A stretch of DNA of 64,000 nt from Mycolicibacterium hassiacum DSM 44199 (GTDB taxonomy: Bacteria > Actinomycetota > Actinomycetes > Mycobacteriales > Mycobacteriaceae): NCBI RefSeq assembly GCF_900603025.1, contig NZ_LR026975.1, positions 4,340,001 through 4,404,000 of the forward strand, in the 5' to 3' direction. Position 1 is the first letter of the stretch. The number at the start of each line of letters is the position of its first letter. A program made the translations under genes and the position numbers. Under the pieces are notes generated by a model. That model worked only from the letters and a program-made list of their open reading frames with translations. It ran no database searches and had not been told where the DNA came from. Shown here one piece after another: positions 45,254 to 53,137 of this stretch.

Positions 45254-45853
45254 TCAGCCCGGTGGCGGGCCGCTGAGCAGTCCCCGGGTCAGCAGGGTCG
45301 CCAGCTCGGCGTAGGCCTCGGCGTCGGTGAGCCCGGTGGCGGCGCCCACCTCCCGCTGCTGGATGCGCACCATCGTGGTGGCGATCAGGTCCGCGGCGAA
45401 GGCGGCGTTGACCGCCCGGAAGACCCCGGCCGCCACCCCCTCCTCGATGAGCCGGCGGACCCGCTGCGCGGCGGCGTGGGTGTTGGCCTCGTAGACCTCG
45501 CGCGTCGGCGCGAACGCGTTGAGGTCGGCCATGAACTGCTCGGAGGCCACGGCGAGTTCGTCGCCGACGGCGGTCAGGTAGGCCACGACCCGGTCCTTGG
45601 CGTCGGTGGTCTGCGCGAGGGTGGCCTCGACGGCGGCGGTGGCGCGTTTGAAGAAGTGCACGGTCACCCGCCGGACCAGCTCGTCCTTGCTGGTGGCCAG
45701 CGTGTAGAGCGTCGACTTCGAGCAGCGCAGCCGGGATGCGATGTCGTCGAGGGTGAACCGGCTGAACCCCTCGGCGAGGAACAGGTCGAGCAGTTCGTCG
45801 AACAACCTGGTGCGCCTGCGCGTGGCGAACGCGCCGTCTACCAGGTCGGACAC
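45254..45853 (-). CDS. TetR-family regulator, Rv0158-like
   Basis: A 199-residue TetR protein. GTG 45853 gives a normal TetR N terminus; a longer frame would run through the operator array. The helix-turn-helix is FTLDDIASRLRCSKSTLYTL, followed by ATSKDELVRRVTVHFFKRAT. It is divergent from the acyl-CoA dehydrogenase gene at 45955, with four AGTACT boxes in the 101-bp gap, so it probably represses both itself and that gene. Its place beside pntAA matches Rv0158 in M. tuberculosis. Confidence 0.9.
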   Translation of the reverse strand: MSDLVDGAFATRRRTRLFDELLDLFLAEGFSRFTLDDIASRLRCSKSTLYTLATSKDELVRRVTVHFFKRATAAVEATLAQTTDAKDRVVAYLTAVGDELAVASEQFMADLNAFAPTREVYEANTHAAAQRVRRLIEEGVAAGVFRAVNAAFAADLIATTMVRIQQREVGAATGLTDAEAYAELATLLTRGLLSGPPPG

Positions 45854-45861
45854 ACCGCAAT

Positions 45862-45920
45862 AGTACTGCAGCGCCTCGTGCAGTACTCTCAGCAGTACTG
45901 GACGAGCTGCTCTCAGTACT
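45862..45920. promoter_or_regulatory. Array of four AGTACT boxes in TetR/FadE divergent promoter
   Basis: The palindromic hexamer AGTACT occurs at 45862, 45882, 45894 and 45915, three times with flanking C on the left and G on the right (CAGTACTG or close). Spacings of 20, 12 and 21 bp form two similar pairs, about 32 bp apart. Such AT-containing hexamers are rare in this GC-rich DNA. It is the likely binding region of the divergent TetR regulator. Confidence 0.7.
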
Positions 45921-45954
45921 GCCTCGTGCCGAGTCCTGGAAGAGGTGACCACCC

Positions 45955-47130
45955 GTGGCCGTTGACCGCCTGTTGCCCAGCGCCGAAGCCGCCGAGCTGA
46001 TCGAGCTCACCCGCGACATCGCCGACAAGGTGCTCGACCCGATCGTCGACGAGCACGAACGCAACGAGACCTACCCCGAGGGGGTGTTCGCCCAACTCGG
46101 CGCCGCGGGGCTGCTGAGCCTGCCGCAGCCGCAGGAGTGGGGCGGCGGCGGCCAGCCCTACGAGGTGTATCTGCAGGTGCTCGAGGAGATCGCGGCCCGC
46201 TGGGCCGCGGTCGCGGTGGCGGTCAGCGTGCACAGCCTCTCGTCGCATCCGCTGCTGGCGTTCGGCACCGAGGAGCAGAAGCAGCGCTGGCTGCCCGGCA
46301 TGTTGTCGGGTGAGCAGATCGGCGCCTACAGCCTGTCCGAACCGCAGGCCGGCTCGGACGCCGCGGCGCTACAGTGCAAGGCCACCCCGACCGACGGCGG
46401 CTACCTCCTCAACGGCTCGAAGGCGTGGATCACCCACGGCGGGCGGGCCGACTTCTACACGCTGTTCGCCCGCACCGGCGAGGGCTCGCGCGGGGTGTCG
46501 TGCTTCCTGGTGCCCAAGGACCTGCCGGGGCTGAGCTTCGGCAAGCCCGAGGAGAAGATGGGCCTGCACGCGGTGCCGACCACGTCGGCGTTCTACGACA
46601 ACGCCCGCATCGACGCCGACCGCCGCATCGGCGAGGAAGGCCAGGGGCTGCAGATCGCGTTCAGCGCCCTGGACTCCGGCCGGCTGGGCATCGCGGCGGT
46701 GGCGACCGGGCTGGCGCAGGCCGCGCTGGACGAGGCGGTGCGCTACGCCAATGAGCGAACGACGTTCGGCCGCAAGATCATCGACCACCAGGGGCTGGGC
46801 TTCCTGCTGGCCGACATGGCGGCCGCGGTGGCGTCGGCGCGGGCGACGTACCTGGATGCCGCGCGGCGGCGCGACGCGGGCCGGGCGTACTCGCAGCACG
46901 CCAGCGTGGCGAAGATGGTCGCCACCGACGCGGCGATGAAGGTGACCACCGACGCGGTGCAGGTGTTCGGCGGTGTCGGCTACACCCGCGACTACCGGGT
47001 CGAGCGGTACATGCGGGAGGCGAAGATCATGCAGATCTTCGAGGGAACGAACCAGATCCAGCGGCTGGTGATCGCCCGCGGCCTGTCCACCACCCACCAA
47101 TCCCCCGCGAGCAGACGCCAAAACCCCTGA
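45955..47130 (+). CDS. Acyl-CoA dehydrogenase
   Basis: A 391-residue acyl-CoA dehydrogenase of normal length. Motifs: AYSLSEPQAGSDAAALQCKA for flavin/substrate binding, GSKAWITHGGRADFYTLFAR, CFLVPKDLPGLSFGKPEEKM, and the catalytic Glu in MQIFEGTNQIQRLVIARGL. It desaturates acyl-CoAs at the alpha-beta bond, passing electrons to electron transfer flavoprotein. GTG 45955 is the start. Its last nine codons (SPASRRQNP) come from a dispersed GCAGACGC palindrome that begins at 47107, an unusual case of a repeat extending a protein. Divergent TetR control is likely. Confidence 0.92.
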   Translation: MAVDRLLPSAEAAELIELTRDIADKVLDPIVDEHERNETYPEGVFAQLGAAGLLSLPQPQEWGGGGQPYEVYLQVLEEIAARWAAVAVAVSVHSLSSHPLLAFGTEEQKQRWLPGMLSGEQIGAYSLSEPQAGSDAAALQCKATPTDGGYLLNGSKAWITHGGRADFYTLFARTGEGSRGVSCFLVPKDLPGLSFGKPEEKMGLHAVPTTSAFYDNARIDADRRIGEEGQGLQIAFSALDSGRLGIAAVATGLAQAALDEAVRYANERTTFGRKIIDHQGLGFLLADMAAAVASARATYLDAARRRDAGRAYSQHASVAKMVATDAAMKVTTDAVQVFGGVGYTRDYRVERYMREAKIMQIFEGTNQIQRLVIARGLSTTHQSPASRRQNP

Positions 47131-47166
47131 ATTGCCCCTGTTCTGGGGGTGTTTGCGTCTGCTCGG
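47107..47166. repeat. GCAGACGC-type palindromic repeat, copy 1
   Basis: Arms start CGAGCAGACGC and end GCGTCTGCTCG, with C-rich and G-rich inner parts (ACCCC / GGGGGT) around a central loop. It overlaps the 3' end of the acyl-CoA dehydrogenase gene and probably also serves as terminator. Same family as 47183-47242 and 57637-57696. Confidence 0.8.
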
Positions 47167-47182
47167 CAGGCGGGTTTCAGCG

Positions 47183-47242
47183 GCGAGCAGACGTGAAACC
47201 CCCCGGACGGCCGCCCGACAGGGGGTGCTCGCGTCTGCTCGC
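47183..47242. repeat. GCAGACGC-type palindromic repeat, copy 2
   Basis: Left arm GCGAGCAGACG with ACCCCCC, right arm GGGGGTGCTC with GCGTCTGCTCGC. It lies 17 bp after copy 1 in the convergent gap and 15 bp before the stop of the minus-strand TPR gene, giving each of the facing genes a hairpin. Confidence 0.8.
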
Positions 47243-47256
47243 GGAGTTACGGGACC

Positions 47257-48327
47257 CTACTCGTGCCGACGGTACGACTCGGCGAGTCGCTTCTGCAGCT
47301 CGGGAAGCGGGTCGCGGCTCCGGGTCGTCGGTGAGCCGGCTTCGGCATCGCCGTCCTCGTCGGTCGACGACTCGGCCTCGGAACCCTGCTCCGACGACGG
47401 GGCGTTGGGATCCTCCGGTGTCGTACCCGCCGGCGCCTGCGGCTGCTGTCCGCCCGGCTCACCGCGTTGACCGGGGCCCTGGGGCTGACCCGGCCCCTGC
47501 CCTTCCGCCGATTGCCCCGGCTGACCCGCACCCGGCTGACCCGCACCCGGCTGACCCGGCCGCGGTGCCGGCTGACCACCGGTGCCACCCGGCCCGCCCT
47601 GCGGACCCTGCCCCTCTTGTCCGGGTTGCTGTCGCTCGGGCGGGTCCGGTGGCTTGGTCGGCGACGGAGACGGGCTCGGCGTAGGCGTCGGCGCGGGAGT
47701 CCCGGACGCACGCGACGCCGGTTTCTTCAACTCGGCGAGCTTGCGCTGTAGCCGGGGCCGCGTATCGGCGAGCACCGCCCGGCGCTCCTCGTGCGGATCG
47801 GCGCTGTCGGCGAAGCATCCGGCGGGCGCGCCGTCGACCACCTGACTCGCGCTGTCGTACCACCGCCTGGCATCGTCGATGCGACCGTCCTCGGCCGCCA
47901 GGTCGCCCAGCACCTCGCGCACGAGCTCGAGGTTGATCCGCACCGGACAGGAGTCGCCGGCGGACGTGTCGGCCAGCGCGTCGGCGAACCGCTTCTCCGC
48001 CTCCGAGAGTCGGCCTTCGAGCACGAACAGGTCGCCCTCGGCGAATGGCACCGCCGCCGCGTCGATTACCGCGAACTTCCGCAACCGGTCAACCGCATCG
48101 CGCAACGCGGTGGCGTCGTGCATGTTGAACGCGTTCACCGCCGCCCGTTCGGCGAGGGCAAGGCTCACCACCGACGCCGCGAGCGCCACCAGCACCACCA
48201 ACACCGGAGCCGACAGCAACAACACCCGCCGCCGGGTGCGCAGTCGCGCCCGCGGAGGATGCCACCACCCTCGCCACCAGAAGCGAACCCTGCCCAACAA
48301 CCGCCGGGCGATCTCGCGCTCCGTCAC
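47257..48327 (-). CDS. Membrane-anchored TPR-like protein with Pro/Gly-rich tail
   Basis: A 356-residue single-pass membrane protein, last gene of the MoxR/VWA operon. GTG 48327 starts six bases after the stop of the VWA gene. One helix (VLLLSAPVLVVLVALAASVV) is followed by an extracytoplasmic helical-repeat region with TPR-like pairs (FAEGDLFVLEGRLSEAEKRF, DLAAEDGRIDDARRWYDSAS). The C-terminal 120 residues are low complexity with GQPGAGQPGAGQPG and TPTPSPSPSPT runs and an acidic end. Such architecture fits a BatE-type partner of VWA proteins. A 15-bp tandem DNA repeat (about 47518-47560) encodes the GQPGA units. Function unknown. Confidence 0.78.
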   Translation of the reverse strand: MTEREIARRLLGRVRFWWRGWWHPPRARLRTRRRVLLLSAPVLVVLVALAASVVSLALAERAAVNAFNMHDATALRDAVDRLRKFAVIDAAAVPFAEGDLFVLEGRLSEAEKRFADALADTSAGDSCPVRINLELVREVLGDLAAEDGRIDDARRWYDSASQVVDGAPAGCFADSADPHEERRAVLADTRPRLQRKLAELKKPASRASGTPAPTPTPSPSPSPTKPPDPPERQQPGQEGQGPQGGPGGTGGQPAPRPGQPGAGQPGAGQPGQSAEGQGPGQPQGPGQRGEPGGQQPQAPAGTTPEDPNAPSSEQGSEAESSTDEDGDAEAGSPTTRSRDPLPELQKRLAESYRRHE

Positions 48328-48332
48328 CGCGA

Positions 48333-49352
48333 CTACTTCACGACGTCGCCGCGCAACAGCTGATTTCGGCGGTACTGGCGCACCGTCAACACGAGCTCGA
48401 CCAGCAACAGCACGGCCGCCCCCGACGCGAGCAGCCAGTACCACTCCAACCGCCCGACGAGCTGCTCGTCGTCGGCTGGGTCTGTCTCCACCATCACCCC
48501 GGCCCGCACCGGAGGCAGCACTTCGGTGATCTCCCGGCCAGGCTGCCTATGGTGGTAGGGCAGGTCGAGATGTTCGGCGATCTCGCGCAGCTGAGCCTCG
48601 TTCAGTGGGGCGGTGACATCAGCTTCGGCGGCCTGACCGGCCGGCGTCGCCGCGTCGGCCGCCGTCCCGTAGCCCAATACCGCCCCGCCCGAATACAGGT
48701 CCTGTGGAATGGTGAACGGTTGTGGTTGGGCCTGCGCGCCGACGACCCCGTCGCCGAAGTAGAAGATCAGGTTTCTGGCCTTCGGATAACGCTCCTTGGC
48801 CACCTGCAGTCGTTGGCGCAACGCCTCCAGCGCCGCGGTCGGATCCACAGCATCCACCGCGTTGTCTGGTGACGACGGGTAGGGCTTCAGTCCGGCGGCA
48901 AACGCCTTGAGACTCCAGCCATCCTGTGACAGTGGCCATTCCACATGGGCTTGATCGGCGAATCCGATCAGATCGAAGCGGCCACCGGCATACTCGTCGA
49001 TCAGCGCCCTGATGTCGTTGCGAATGCCCGTCATCCGCGACTTGCCGTCGCCGTAGTCGGTCACCCCGGTCGTCGCCGACCTGTCGACCACCCAAAACAC
49101 GTTGATGTTGGAGACCGCCCGGATCGGATCGCCGCCGTCACGGTCCTCCCCGCCGGTGAGACCGGGCCGAAACGCCGCGAACAACAGCAGCAGCAGCGCT
49201 ACCGTCAGCCCGGTCCAGCGCAGGACCACCGCCCGGTACCGCCCGGCCGCGGCGTGCACCAGCAACCGGTGCAGCGTCGCCAACCGCACGATCACCGCAA
49301 TCGCCGCCAATCCGGCGAGCAGCCAGACCGGAAGCACCGGATCGAACGTCAT
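48333..49352 (-). CDS. VWA-domain membrane protein (BatA/BatB type)
   Basis: A 339-residue membrane protein with two N-terminal helices (VLPVWLLAGLAAIAVIVRLA, LTVALLLLLFAAFRPGL), a von Willebrand factor A domain and a C-terminal helix (WYWLLASGAAVLLLVELVLT). The metal site is degenerate: VVDRSATTG stands where DxSxS is expected, with later Asp residues (FGDGVVG) present. The family works downstream of MoxR AAA+ proteins. ATG 49352 overlaps the stop of the preceding gene (ATGA). Confidence 0.85.
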   Translation of the reverse strand: MTFDPVLPVWLLAGLAAIAVIVRLATLHRLLVHAAAGRYRAVVLRWTGLTVALLLLLFAAFRPGLTGGEDRDGGDPIRAVSNINVFWVVDRSATTGVTDYGDGKSRMTGIRNDIRALIDEYAGGRFDLIGFADQAHVEWPLSQDGWSLKAFAAGLKPYPSSPDNAVDAVDPTAALEALRQRLQVAKERYPKARNLIFYFGDGVVGAQAQPQPFTIPQDLYSGGAVLGYGTAADAATPAGQAAEADVTAPLNEAQLREIAEHLDLPYHHRQPGREITEVLPPVRAGVMVETDPADDEQLVGRLEWYWLLASGAAVLLLVELVLTVRQYRRNQLLRGDVVK

Positions 49353-50428
49353 CGACGCATCACCGCCTGTGCCACCGACAGCAGAACCGCCGCGACGACC
49401 GCGATCACCAACACAACGGCGGGGGTGTCGAGATGACGCGCGGTGACCGTACGCCCGCCGACCACCACCACCTGCGGTGGATTGTCGTTGATCGTGTTCA
49501 GGTCGTCGCGCAACACCGCCGCGGCACCACCGTCGGTGGTCGCCGTGCCCGCCGGATTGTACACCTCGAACCTGCCGCCGGTCAACTCGGTCAGCCTGCG
49601 CAGTTTGTCGTTGGCCTCGGGGTGGGACTCCCCGGTGTCGGTGCGCACGATCGCGTTGACCTGGATCCCGGCCCGTTGCGCAAGCGCGGTCAACTCGTCG
49701 ATGTCGTACAGCGGCGACCGCTCTCCCCGCGCGGCGTCGCCGAGGTAGATCAACTGACGGCGACGCACGCCGGCGTAGCTGAAATCGGGGAACCCGGAGA
49801 GGCACAACGCCAGCACGTCTTCGACCGGCGGCCGGGTTTCCTCCTCGTCGAGCGTGCGGGAGAACTGCCGGATGCCGGTGTCGAGTCGCTGCCGTTGCTC
49901 GACCGACACGGTTTCACCCCGGTCGATGCTTTGCCGGATACCGGCCAGGTCGGCGAAGTACCTCAGCCGCTCTTCACCGACCCGCCGGTCACGGGTCATC
50001 GGCAACACCCGCAATGTCGGCGAGGTGAGGCCGATCTCTTCGTTGGTGAACGACGCGACCTGATCGGCGCAATAGCTCAGGAACTGCGCGGTGCTCGGCT
50101 CGGTGACCGGTTGGTCGACACACAGCATCAGGTCGCGGGGATGGGCGGCTTCGTACGCGTCGACGTTCTTGGCCAGCCGCACCGGCCGGGCCGCCAGCAC
50201 CACCGCCGCGACGAACGTGATCACCAGCAGCACCGCGGTCGCCATCACCGAAATCGTGTAGACACGTTGCACGCGAGCGAATTCGGGTAGCCGGGTGAGC
50301 CGGTCGACGTGCGCCAGCGGCCGCAGCCGACGCTGGACCCGCGCGACCGGCAGCAGCCAGGCAGCCCCCACCGCGACGAGCAGACACATCAGCCCCGCGA
50401 CCGCGACGGCCCACCACTTCAGTTCCAT
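49349..50428 (-). CDS. VWA-like membrane protein with altered metal site
   Basis: A 359-residue membrane protein with an N-terminal pair of helices (WWAVAVAGLMCLLVAVGAAW, SVMATAVLLVITFVAAVVLA), a large extracytoplasmic domain, and a C-terminal helix (TPAVVLVIAVVAAVLLSVAQ). The extracytoplasmic part looks like a VWA domain (LMLCVDQPVTEPSTAQFLSY, RRQLIYLGDAARGE), but the DxSxS metal motif is not present, so it may have become a structural partner of the following VWA protein. It starts within the previous gene (10-base overlap). Confidence 0.78.
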   Translation of the reverse strand: MELKWWAVAVAGLMCLLVAVGAAWLLPVARVQRRLRPLAHVDRLTRLPEFARVQRVYTISVMATAVLLVITFVAAVVLAARPVRLAKNVDAYEAAHPRDLMLCVDQPVTEPSTAQFLSYCADQVASFTNEEIGLTSPTLRVLPMTRDRRVGEERLRYFADLAGIRQSIDRGETVSVEQRQRLDTGIRQFSRTLDEEETRPPVEDVLALCLSGFPDFSYAGVRRRQLIYLGDAARGERSPLYDIDELTALAQRAGIQVNAIVRTDTGESHPEANDKLRRLTELTGGRFEVYNPAGTATTDGGAAAVLRDDLNTINDNPPQVVVVGGRTVTARHLDTPAVVLVIAVVAAVLLSVAQAVMRR

Positions 50429-50895
50429 CGGCGAATCAGCTCCTCCGCCGAATTCCCCAATGCAGCGACGTCGGTGCAGGTCTGCTGGTTGAACTGGACA
50501 TCGTGCAGGGCGGCGAGCAGTGGTACGGCATCGGCCAGTTCGCCATCGGCGAGTTCGGGCAGGTGCAGGTACTGGGCGCGAATGCCGGTGCGCAGATACA
50601 GGAAACTGCGTAGCGCGCGACTGTAGGCGGCGCCCGCCTGCGCCGGCGTCAAGGCCCGCCCCTGGTAGGCCTGAGTGGTCTGGCGGATGGTGCGGCTGAA
50701 CCGGCGCCGCAACAGGTGGGCGTGCAGATTTCGCAACAGCGGGATGTTCCGCAGCCGCTCCGGGGGCAGCGTCCAGACGATCACGGCACCGCACCACAGC
50801 GCTCCCACCGCCACCAGTACACCGGCGAGCACCGGCCACCACACCGACGGTGACGGCGGCGGACCGATGAAGCGCAGCAGATCATCGCGCTGCAT
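50419..50895 (-). CDS. Small membrane protein of the MoxR operon
   Basis: A 158-residue protein with one N-terminal helix (WWPVLAGVLVAVGALWCGAV) and a cytosolic helical domain (RFSRTIRQTTQAYQGRALTP, SRALRSFLYLRTGIRAQYLH) resembling the DUF4381-like or Bat-accessory proteins often found between DUF58 and VWA genes. It overlaps the DUF58 stop by 14 bases and the next gene by 10, so it must belong to the same unit. Function unknown. Confidence 0.7.
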   Translation of the reverse strand: MQRDDLLRFIGPPPSPSVWWPVLAGVLVAVGALWCGAVIVWTLPPERLRNIPLLRNLHAHLLRRRFSRTIRQTTQAYQGRALTPAQAGAAYSRALRSFLYLRTGIRAQYLHLPELADGELADAVPLLAALHDVQFNQQTCTDVAALGNSAEELIRRWN

Positions 50896-51757
50896 TGCGG
50901 TAGGCCTCCGACAATTCCACGAACTTGCTTCTGATCTCGGCGCTTGCCGCGATACGCACGAACGGAACTCCGCAACTGCGGAAGAACGCGTCGAGTTCGA
51001 CGGCGCGTTGCTGTTCCGCCCGCCGGTACGCGGCGAGCACCGCAGGCCCCAGGGCGGCGCCGTCGGGGATGATCCGGCCGGTGGCGACGTCGTAGCTCTC
51101 CGCTTCGCCGGCCTCGGCACCGATGGCGGGCATGTCGCTGATCGCGACCCACAACAGCTCGTGACGTGCGGTCAGGCCGGTGAGCACATCGCGCAGCTCC
51201 GTGCTGACGTCGGGTTCGTCGCTGACCACCACCAGCAACAGCCGGTGACGGTGGGTTTCGGCGACGTAGCTCAGCTGAGTGCGGATGTCACTGACGTCGA
51301 CGTTCCCGCCACTGTGCACGTAGTACCGCTCGAGAGTCGACTCGATGTGGTTCTCGCCCCGGCGCATCCGCACGTGGACGCTGCCGCGGACATCGCCGTA
51401 GACCATGCCGATCTCGTCGCTGCGGCGCAGCGCGATCAAACCGACAGCACCCATCACGATTGTCGCGATGTCCCGTTTGGTCTCCCCGCTGGGGGCCAGT
51501 GCGGTCATGTTGAGTCCCGCGTCGGCCACCAGCAACAGCTTGTGGTGCTTTTCGGTGACGAACCGTTTGGCCAGGACCTCGCCGGAACGAGCGGTGGCGC
51601 GCCAATCGATGTCGCGGACGTCGTCGCCGACGATATAGGGCCGCAGGTCGTCGAACTCCGTAGTGCGGGTGTGCAGCAGCGCGTACCGGCCACCCTCGAG
51701 CAGGTCGCGGGTATCGGTTCCGAAGTGCTCGATCGCGCGGTTGAGATGCCGTCCCAT
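50882..51757 (-). CDS. DUF58-domain protein
   Basis: A 291-residue protein with the DUF58 signature EFDDLRPYIVGDDVRDIDWR followed by ATARSGEVLAKRF and a VWA-like fold (LLLVADAGLNMTAL, VVVSDEPDVS). No membrane helix is evident. DUF58 proteins are standard partners of MoxR AAA+ proteins and are thought to be scaffold or substrate components of the MoxR-VWA system. ATG 51757 lies nine bases after the moxR stop. Paralogous genes sit with moxR1 (Rv1480) and moxR3 (Rv3163c) in M. tuberculosis. Confidence 0.88.
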   Translation of the reverse strand: MGRHLNRAIEHFGTDTRDLLEGGRYALLHTRTTEFDDLRPYIVGDDVRDIDWRATARSGEVLAKRFVTEKHHKLLLVADAGLNMTALAPSGETKRDIATIVMGAVGLIALRRSDEIGMVYGDVRGSVHVRMRRGENHIESTLERYYVHSGGNVDVSDIRTQLSYVAETHRHRLLLVVVSDEPDVSTELRDVLTGLTARHELLWVAISDMPAIGAEAGEAESYDVATGRIIPDGAALGPAVLAAYRRAEQQRAVELDAFFRSCGVPFVRIAASAEIRSKFVELSEAYRNAAR

Positions 51758-51765
51758 GACCCGGC

Positions 51766-52058
51766 TCAGGGCACTCGCACGGACTGCAGTACCGCGTCGA
51801 TGATGCTCTCCGGAGTGACGCCCGAGGTCACCGCTTCGAACCGAAGGATCAGGCGATGCCGCAGGACTCGGTAGGCGACACGGCGAATATCCTCGGGAAG
51901 AACGTGATTGCGCCCGGCGAGCAGTGCCGCCGCCCGGGCGGCCTTGGCGAAGGCGATGGTGGCCCGTGGGCTGGCACCGTATTCGATCAGGCGCGCCAGC
52001 TGCGGCGGCAACGCCTGGGCCGGGTGGCGGGTGACGTACACCAACTGGGCGATGTAGT
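51766..52058 (-). pseudogene. moxR 3' fragment behind IS481-family insertion
   Basis: This fragment encodes the C-terminal part of the MoxR AAA+ lid (IAQLVYVTRHPAQALPPQLA, LIEYGASPRATIAFAKAARA) and the final EAVTSGVTPESIIDAVLQSV. Its other part is at 53133-53868. Removing the insertion and one copy of the 6-bp duplication joins them in frame into 340 residues, so the gene was intact before insertion. As it stands, no start or ribosome site precedes the fragment, so it is not expected to work. Confidence 0.92.
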
Positions 52059-53132
52059 TGTAACTCCCAGACAGGTTGTGAACGGCGTGGTGAGCGGAAG
52101 TAGGTGAGGACCTCCGGTATCGGTGTGGTTACCAAACACGCACATCCGATTACCGAGAGGTCCTCATGGTCCACGCTAATGCTTCGTTGACTCCTCGTGG
52201 GCGGTTGCGGCTTGCGCAGGCTGTTGTTGATCAGGGCTGGAGTTTGCGGCGCGCTGCTGAGCGGTTCCAATGTTCGGTGGCCACAGCCAAGAAATGGGCC
52301 GACCGTTATCGCGACGGTGGCGAAGCAGCGATGGTAGACCGGCCCAGCCGGCCGCATCGCAGTCCGTTGCGGTTGCCGAAACGACGTGAGCGGCGCATCG
52401 TCAACCTGCGCTTCACCCGGCGGTGGGGCCCACATCGTATCGCCGCCCATTTGCGGTTGGCGCGGTCAACGGTAGAAGCGGTGTTACGCCGCTACCGCAT
52501 GCCATTGCTGCGGCACCTGGACCAGAACACCGGGTTGCCGGTACGCCGGCCCAAACCCCGCCGCTATGAGCACCCGGCTCCCGGCGACTTGGTCCATGTC
52601 GACGTCAAGAAACTGGGCCGCATCCCCGACGGGGGCGGCCATCGCAAGCTGGGTCGCCAAGCCGGCCGGCGCAACCGCTGCGGCATGGGATACACGTTCT
52701 TGCACCACGCCGTTGATGACCACTCCCGGCTGGCGTATTCCGAGGACCTCGCCGACGAACGCAAAGAAACCGCCGCGGGGTTCTGGAAACGCGCCAGCGC
52801 GTTCTTCGCCGACCATGGCATTACCGTCAAGCGGGTGTTGACCGACAATGGATCCTGTTACCGGTCAAAGAATTTCGCTGAAGCGCTCGGCCCCGACATC
52901 GCCCACAAGAGGACCCGGCCCTACCGGCCGCAGACCAACGGCAAAGTCGAGCGATTCAACCGCACCCTGACCACTGAATGGGCCTATGCGCAGACCTACC
53001 GCTCTGAGGCCGAACGCGCCGGAACCTACCAGCACTGGCTGCATCACTACAATCACCACCGACCCCACACCGGCATCGGCGGAATGACACCTATCGACCG
53101 CCTACGCGTTCACAACCTACCCGTGAAGAACA
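52059..53132 (+). mobile_element. IS481-family insertion sequence in moxR
   Basis: A 1,074-bp element. Its 26-bp terminal inverted repeats (52059-52084 and 53107-53132) share TGT ends and the identical inner part AGGTTGTGAACG; 18 of 26 positions match. A 6-bp duplication TGTAGT flanks it at 52053-52058 and 53133-53138. It carries one intact transposase gene. The exact duplication and intact transposase suggest recent insertion. Confidence 0.96.
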
Positions 53133-53137
53133 TGTAG
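52166..53137 (+). CDS. IS481-family transposase
   Basis: A 323-residue transposase. An N-terminal helix-turn-helix (GWSLRRAAERFQCSVATAKK) precedes the DDE integrase-core with Asp146 (DLVHVDVKKLG), Asp227 (VLTDNGSCYRS) and Glu262 (QTNGKVERFNRT). ATG 52166 follows a GAGAGG site. The reading frame runs through the right inverted repeat to the very end of the element: the Met codon before the stop spans the junction and the TAG stop (53135-53137) lies in the duplicated target DNA. The element thus borrows its stop codon from the target. Confidence 0.95.
   Translation: MVHANASLTPRGRLRLAQAVVDQGWSLRRAAERFQCSVATAKKWADRYRDGGEAAMVDRPSRPHRSPLRLPKRRERRIVNLRFTRRWGPHRIAAHLRLARSTVEAVLRRYRMPLLRHLDQNTGLPVRRPKPRRYEHPAPGDLVHVDVKKLGRIPDGGGHRKLGRQAGRRNRCGMGYTFLHHAVDDHSRLAYSEDLADERKETAAGFWKRASAFFADHGITVKRVLTDNGSCYRSKNFAEALGPDIAHKRTRPYRPQTNGKVERFNRTLTTEWAYAQTYRSEAERAGTYQHWLHHYNHHRPHTGIGGMTPIDRLRVHNLPVKNM

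Noticed and set aside
47518..47560. 15-bp tandem repeat as a separate mobile or regulatory element
   Set aside because: It is in frame within the Pro/Gly-rich tail of the TPR gene and is best explained as coding low-complexity repeats.
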